12,731 bases of DNA, from the NCBI GenBank assembly GCA_027604685.1, contig JADHYX010000439.1, forward strand, positions 1 to 12,731. Direction: 5' to 3'. This document shows positions 8,607-12,731 of this stretch, piece by piece (position 1 is the stretch's first letter; every line of letters starts with the position of its first letter). The position numbers were made by a program, and so were the translations under genes. The notes below the pieces were generated by a model. It did no database searches, had not been told where the DNA came from, and saw only the letters and a program-made list of their open reading frames with translations. The stretch is from Lobulomyces angularis (Eukaryota; Chytridiomycota; Chytridiomycetes; Lobulomycetales; Lobulomycetaceae).

Positions 8607-9693
8607 CTATCTTACATAATGCTTTGAGTGAGATTTTGGTTTAAAATCAAAGTATTTTAAAAATCGTAGTAAAAAATTTTTTTCAAAATATCTTATCTAA
8701 AAAAACAAAAGGAAAAATTTTAAAAAAAAAATTAAAAATAAAAATTACCTTTTTAGCAAAAAAATTATCGTGTTTTTCATCAAATATGTCTACTACCAAT
8801 ATGGTGAGGGCACCATTTAAATTTCCATAGACAATATCTGTTAAAAGACTTGAAAAAAAAAATTTTTTGATACATTAGTACTATTTTTTTTTTTTTTTTT
8901 TTTTAAGAAATTATTTTAATACTTTAACTTAATAAATACTAAAAAAAAAAAATTTGCAGGAAACACATTAAATAATATAGTTTATTTACCGATCACCAAC
9001 CACGATCAAGGGAATATCTGTTAAGTTTGGCGATTTCTTTATTCCAAAATGATTCAATAATTCTTCTCCACCTTCTGGTTTCTTTTAAAAGTTTTAAAAT
9101 TTTTTGTTTTTTATTACTTTCAATCTATGTCGTAAGCAAGATACTCCAAAACTCTTTTCTACAAGTTCTGCCTTTAAAATTCAAAAAAAATAAAAGAATT
9201 AAAAATAAAAACATATTTCTCATTTTTTTTTTTATATTTTTTTTTTAATTTTTTTTTTATGTTTATACTGGAAAAAAATAAAAAAATTAAAAAAAGTTGA
9301 ACAAACAAATTAGAATAAAATAAAAAGAAATATAAAAAAGAAAAATTAAAAAAGAAAATTAAAAAAATTGCTTACTTCTTTAAAATTATGATCATCAAGC
9401 GTACCACTTGAATTAGATACAATGCAAACGTTATTTTTACCAAACAATTTCACAATTTGATTCCATATTTCACGAAATTCACCATCTACAAAACTCATTT
9501 CATAAGGTTTTGTCAGGGTATTGTCTTTATCAAAACAAATTTTACTAAACCCACCTTCATTTTTTAACTGTTTGTAATTCACCTTTTTAAAATTTTGTAA
9601 AACTTGATGTGGCATGGCTAAACTTGGGTTAAATAACAATTTAAAGGCCATTTTTATTCCGGATATGTTTACTGATTGTCCTAACTTATTCAT
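8607..9693 (-). CDS. GEP4: Mitochondrial phosphatidylglycerophosphatase GEP4 (HAD family)
   Basis: HAD-superfamily phosphatase of 217 aa that converts phosphatidylglycerophosphate to phosphatidylglycerol in cardiolipin synthesis, at the mitochondrial inner membrane in yeast. Exons: 9693-9376, 9171-9118, 9081-8990, 8848-8749, 8696-8607; introns 204, 36, 141 and 52 nt. Motif I is FDKDNTLT (nucleophile Asp55, acid/base Asp57), motif II SNSSGT (93-98), motif III RHRLKKP (120-126, lysine at 124/125, split by intron 2), motif IV GDRLLTD (153-159, split by intron 3). The N-terminal segment, with FNPSLAMPHQ, is typical of the family. The total matches yeast Gep4 (185 aa) plus a short basic C-terminal extension from the last exon (IRYFEKNFLLRFLKYFD), which resembles a membrane-associating helix. 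The start is the first ATG and gives the expected distance to motif I. Stop is TAG at 8607-8609. It diverges from the ArsC-like gene with 59 bp between start codons. Confidence 0.92.
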
Positions 9694-9752
9694 TTACTTT
9701 TAAGTTTTGCTGAATTGGATCTTTGTTACACATCAGTTTGAATAGTTAAAAA
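9694..9752. promoter_or_regulatory. Short bidirectional promoter region
   Basis: Only 59 bp separate the start codons of the divergent GEP4 and ArsC-like genes. Both 5' untranslated regions and core promoters must lie here or inside the partner gene. No TATA box or other recognisable motif is obvious. Confidence 0.55.
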
Positions 9753-10310
9753 ATGAATCAACTAAAATATACTTTATACTTCATACCAGAGTGTTCCAAA
9801 TGTAGAGGCAGCTTAAACTTACTAGAAAAGTTTGACGAAAATTTGTTAAAAAAAATAAACGTAAATAATTAATTTTTTATTTTAACATTTTAACTTTATT
9901 TTTTTAGTATGTGGAAAATCCTCCTAATGAGGAAGAATTAAAGAAAATTAGCTCTATAATTGACGGTAATTCTACTAAAAAATAAAAAAAAAATAATCCA
10001 TTTTTTTAATTTTATTAATATCAACAATTTTTTTTCTTTTTTTTTTTTACTAAATTTTCACCTCATTAAATTTATTTATTCATTAATTTTTTAAAAAAAA
10101 AAACACTATCAAGGTGGATTTACTTCACTTTTAAGGGAAGATAGTTTAAAAAATTTACAAAAAGAAAATACCGAAATAAATTTAAATAGAGTTTTAAAAC
10201 TTATTTTAAACGATCCCAAGAGTAACTTACAGAGACCTATTTTTATTAATTGGGAAAAAAATTTGGCAGTTGTTGCCAGACCTGTTGAAAAAATTAATGA
10301 TTTATTGTAA
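9753..10310 (+). CDS. ArsC/Spx-family thioredoxin-fold protein (arsenate reductase-like)
   Basis: Small protein of 120 aa in three exons: 9753-9860, 9908-9965, 10114-10310; introns 47 and 148 nt, GT-AG, phases 0 and 1. It has the ArsC layout: beta strand then IPECSKCRGSL (Cys14 and Cys17), YVENPPNEEELKKI (37-50, the usual Y-x-E-x-P strand), LLRED (Arg63), LQRPIFIN (Arg96) and VARPVEKI (Arg111). The bacterial plasmid arsenate reductase uses one cysteine and three arginines in these positions, so the anion-binding set appears complete. The family also includes Spx-like regulators and uncharacterised redox proteins, so arsenate reduction is possible but not shown. I see no targeting peptide. It is convergent with the glycosyltransferase gene (277 bp between stops). 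Its family is rarely discussed in fungi, where arsenate reduction is usually attributed to rhodanese-type Acr2. Confidence 0.82.
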
Positions 10311-10587
10311 AAAGTAAAAAAAAAAATAAGAAAGATTGAAATAAATTTAAACAATATAAATTATAAGCAACTGGTACTTTTTTATTAAAAGAAAACAATA
10401 AAAAATATTTATCAGATCATCAAATTTAATTTTAATAATTTTTTTTTTTTTTTTTTGGTTATTTTATAAAGTAGTATTAGAAAAAAAATAAAATAAATGA
10501 GAAGAATTTAAAAATAAACATTTCTAAACTTTTAAGGGAATAATTAATATAAAAAAAGTAAATTAAATCATTCATTCAAAACGACAA
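10311..10587. other. Convergent intergenic region
   Basis: The 277 bp between the stops of the ArsC-like and glycosyltransferase genes hold only A/T runs, including an 18-nt T tract around 10440. It serves as 3' flank for both. No coding frame is recognised. Confidence 0.6.
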
Positions 10588-12485
10588 TTAATTTCCAGCC
10601 AATTTGCCATGCATTACAGGACTTGGTGAAACTTGACCTTGATTTGCCCTTTGCTGCTGCTGATATAACTGTTGCTGATATTGCTGTTGCTGATATAATT
10701 GTTGTTGATGTTGTTGATACTGTTGTTGAGTCATTGGAGGTCGCTGACCTTGATTCATCATCATCGGAGGTTGTTGTGGACCTGGTCGACCTTGTGGTAT
10801 AGGACCTTGACCATTCATCATTTGCTGTGGTGGCGGGCCTTGGTTCATTGGTCTCTGCTGCATTTGAGGTGGACCTTGTTGATGTGACATTGGCTGACCA
10901 TTGTCACTGCCTCCACCTAATTTACCATGAGTAACTTTTCTACCATCTGGTAAAGTAACAGTGCTGGTATTTTGTTCTGCGTTAGCACCTCCTGTAACAT
11001 CTTCAGATTTTGCTGTTTCATGATCAGCACCAACTCTCGTTCCCCATTCAGTGATATGCAATGTAAACAAACAATAAATTTTACTAATCAGAAAAAAACA
11101 AATTTCAGTTCCATGTAAAATAAAGTAAAACTTACAGTAAGGCAAAATAAAAATTAAAGATGATAACAACAGGTAAAAAGATGACATCTATAGGCCTTCT
11201 AATAAAGTGCGGTGCATATTTGAAAAACCTTGTAATAAGTAGATACACTGCATAAGATGTGAAAATGACCCAGTCAGCCAATGGAGGATTTTTAGCACTA
11301 TAAAAAATTTTTATCAGTACTTCGCTAAAAAAAAAAAAAAAAAAAAAAATACTTTGAATTTACTGGTTCTGTGTATCTTTTAACAGCAAAGTAAGTAATA
11401 GTAACTGGACCCATAAGTAGTGTTAGGGGATTAAAAAATTTATCAATCATAGTAAATGCAGTGTAAGGATATTGTCTCCAAATTTTTCTTTCAACAAAAA
11501 TAGATTTAAAATCAGATCTCCAGGTATTTCTTGTCCATCTTAAAAGTTGTTTTAAGAATCTCCAGTTATCTTTAAAGGTAGAGGCAAGTTCGACCTGAGG
11601 ACAAGTTTGACAATATGTTTTCCACTCGTGGTAATACAACCATCTGGTTAAAAATTTATCGTCACCGGAGTGTTGATGATATTTCCCTAACCAATATTCA
11701 TGTTGAAATTGTGATTGGAATTCAGGATCCTTGATAATTTGGGTTCGGTAAGCAGCAGTTCTTCCTGTATATGTTTAAAATAAAATTTTTTTGTTTGTGC
11801 TTTATTTTACCTGAAAGACAACAAAGCCCACCATCAATTTTTGTTGAAGCGGTGATTTCAATATTTCTCATACTAATTCTAAAGGCAGCTAAAATTTCCC
11901 AGATGGTAAACCTCTCGCCAACAGATAAAACAGTTTGTGAAGTACCAACACCACCAATTCTTGGATCTTCGAAAGGAGCAATGATCCTATTATGAACGTT
12001 AAAAAAAAAACACAATTTTTTTTTTTTTTAACTAACCATTCACCCATTTTGGAAGGCCATAATACGTCATCATCAGCAAAAATAATTAACTGAGTTTTTA
12101 CTTCGTTAATACCAGCAACCATTTGTTTTCTTTTGTTCGGTTTTTCAACGGTGATGACTTTAACAACATTTCCAGAGGGATCAGCACCACGGGCTAACTC
12201 TAAAAGAGCAGGTTTGGTCTCCTCGTTGGTGATAAAGATAACTTCGTAAGGTTCACTTTTTAGCCAAGTTTTAATAGCGAGTTTGATTTCTTCACCAGCA
12301 TCGATAGTAGGAACAAGAATGGTAACATCTCTTTTACAAGTAAAAGTAGGATTTTTCTTTGGTTTCATAGGTTTGTATAAGGCATAAGCAATTAGTTTGA
12401 TAAAGTACCAAATCCATCTGTAGATACCGATAAAACCGAGGGGAAGAAAAAAGACGAAATGTACAGGTAAAAGAGAATAGAACAT
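10588..12485 (-). CDS. Family 2 glycosyltransferase, Cps1/hyaluronan-synthase-like
   Basis: Membrane polysaccharide synthase of 564 aa, related to fungal Cps1-type GT2 enzymes that polymerise a cell-surface glycan from a nucleotide sugar. Exons: 12485-12037, 11986-11811, 11764-11353, 11297-11136, 11083-10588; introns 50, 46, 55 and 52 nt. The protein starts with a hydrophobic helix pair (residues about 3-37), then the GT2 domain: VTILVPTID (54-62), FADDDV (DxD-type, Asp138-140), SGRTAAYR (208-215), GDDKFLTRW (catalytic Asp243/244) and QLLRW (281-285, the QxxRW motif of processive enzymes). Further membrane segments lie at about 322-336, 353-372 and 382-410, followed by EWGTR (412-416). From about 430 on comes a low-complexity tail rich in Q, P, M and G. 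The product cannot be told from sequence; hyaluronan-like or other beta-linked polymers are options. Stop TAA at 10588-10590. Confidence 0.9.
10651..10730 (-). repeat. CAA/CAG triplet repeat coding a polyglutamine-rich tail
   Basis: On the minus strand, runs of CAA and CAG interrupted by TAT, CAT and TTA codons encode Q-rich blocks punctuated by LY and QY. The pattern LYQQQQYQQQ recurs, suggesting expansion of a short unit. It lies in the last exon of the glycosyltransferase and is likely cytoplasmic and length-variable. Confidence 0.8.
11327..11349. repeat. 23-nt homopolymer inside an intron
   Basis: An uninterrupted A run on the plus strand (T on the coding strand) fills much of the third intron of the glycosyltransferase gene, directly after the GTAT donor. 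It is the longest homopolymer in the window and typifies the introns here. Confidence 0.85.
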
Positions 12486-12731
12486 CTATTATTGGTAGAA
12501 GAAAAAAAGATAAGTTGGAATCTAATTTTTTTTTTTTCTTTTTTACCTATAAGCGTTTAAGTAGAGGTTAGATAATATATTTCTGTTAATTTTCTAAATA
12601 AATTTTTTTTTTTTTAAAGTCTATAGAAATTTAAAATAAAAAAAAAGAAAAAAAAAAAATGTTTTTGTAAAAGTTATATAAATATAAAAAAAATTTTAGT
12701 AAGTTTTATTGTTTTTATTTTTTTGAATTTT
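12486..12731. other. Upstream region of the glycosyltransferase gene
   Basis: These bases hold A/T runs only and must include the promoter and 5' untranslated region of the glycosyltransferase. No TATA box stands out from the AT background and no other gene is seen. Confidence 0.5.

Noticed and set aside
9027..9248. 73-codon plus-strand frame ending in F/I/K runs
   Set aside because: It is antisense to GEP4 exons 2 and 3 and extends into an intron homopolymer.
10109..10354. 81-codon minus-strand frame
   Set aside because: It is antisense to exon 3 of the ArsC-like gene, which has conserved motifs and splice sites.
10699..10887. 62-codon plus-strand open frame rich in Leu, His and Trp
   Set aside because: It is the antisense reading of the Q/P/M-rich tail of the glycosyltransferase; its composition comes from that repeat.
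11771..11995. 74-codon plus-strand open frame
   Set aside because: It is antisense to exon 2 and intron 2 of the glycosyltransferase, where catalytic-domain text is clear on the minus strand.

Overview
The window is from an AT-rich eukaryotic nuclear genome, most likely an early-diverging fungus. Four intact protein genes are cut by short GT-AG introns (36-204 nt, mostly 45-90) full of A and T runs. Their families point to fungi: a Cps1-type family 2 glycosyltransferase, a GEP4-type mitochondrial phosphatase, and a Sac1 plus inositol 5-phosphatase fusion of the Inp51/52/53 type. A Glomeromycotina-like (arbuscular mycorrhizal) genome would fit the composition and the giant-virus remains, but this is inference.

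Left part (1-3.9 kb): no intact gene. It holds the decayed remains of at least three genes typical of large nucleocytoplasmic DNA viruses: an archaeo-eukaryotic-type primase (minus strand, 881-1580, possibly 732-1685), a dUTPase-fold protein that has lost its catalytic residues (plus, 2348-2780), and the RNA triphosphatase (tunnel-fold) domain of an mRNA capping enzyme (plus, 2958-3604). An unassigned open frame follows (3633-3932). All carry frameshifts or stop codons. None shows introns, whereas the host genes next door are full of them. I read this as an old endogenous giant-virus insertion, perhaps asfarvirus-like. A less AT-rich stretch at 84-235 may be the edge of a transposable element.

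Right part (3.9-12.7 kb): four host genes. (1) 3929 to about 8151, minus: a polyphosphoinositide phosphatase with at least 20 exons, one only 10 nt long, and a tail with NPF and DPF motifs. (2) 8607-9693, minus: GEP4-like phosphatidylglycerophosphatase, five exons, 217 aa. (3) 9753-10310, plus: an ArsC/Spx-like thioredoxin-fold protein, three exons, 120 aa, diverging from GEP4 across only 59 bp. (4) 10588-12485, minus: the glycosyltransferase, five exons, 564 aa, with a Q/P/M-rich tail. Host exon boundaries were set by hand from splice sites, reading phase and family motifs. They agree in phase throughout, except for the unresolved 5' end of gene 1.

The host genes do not form an obvious pathway: two act on membrane lipids (phosphoinositides, cardiolipin precursor), one on polysaccharide, one on redox or arsenate chemistry.
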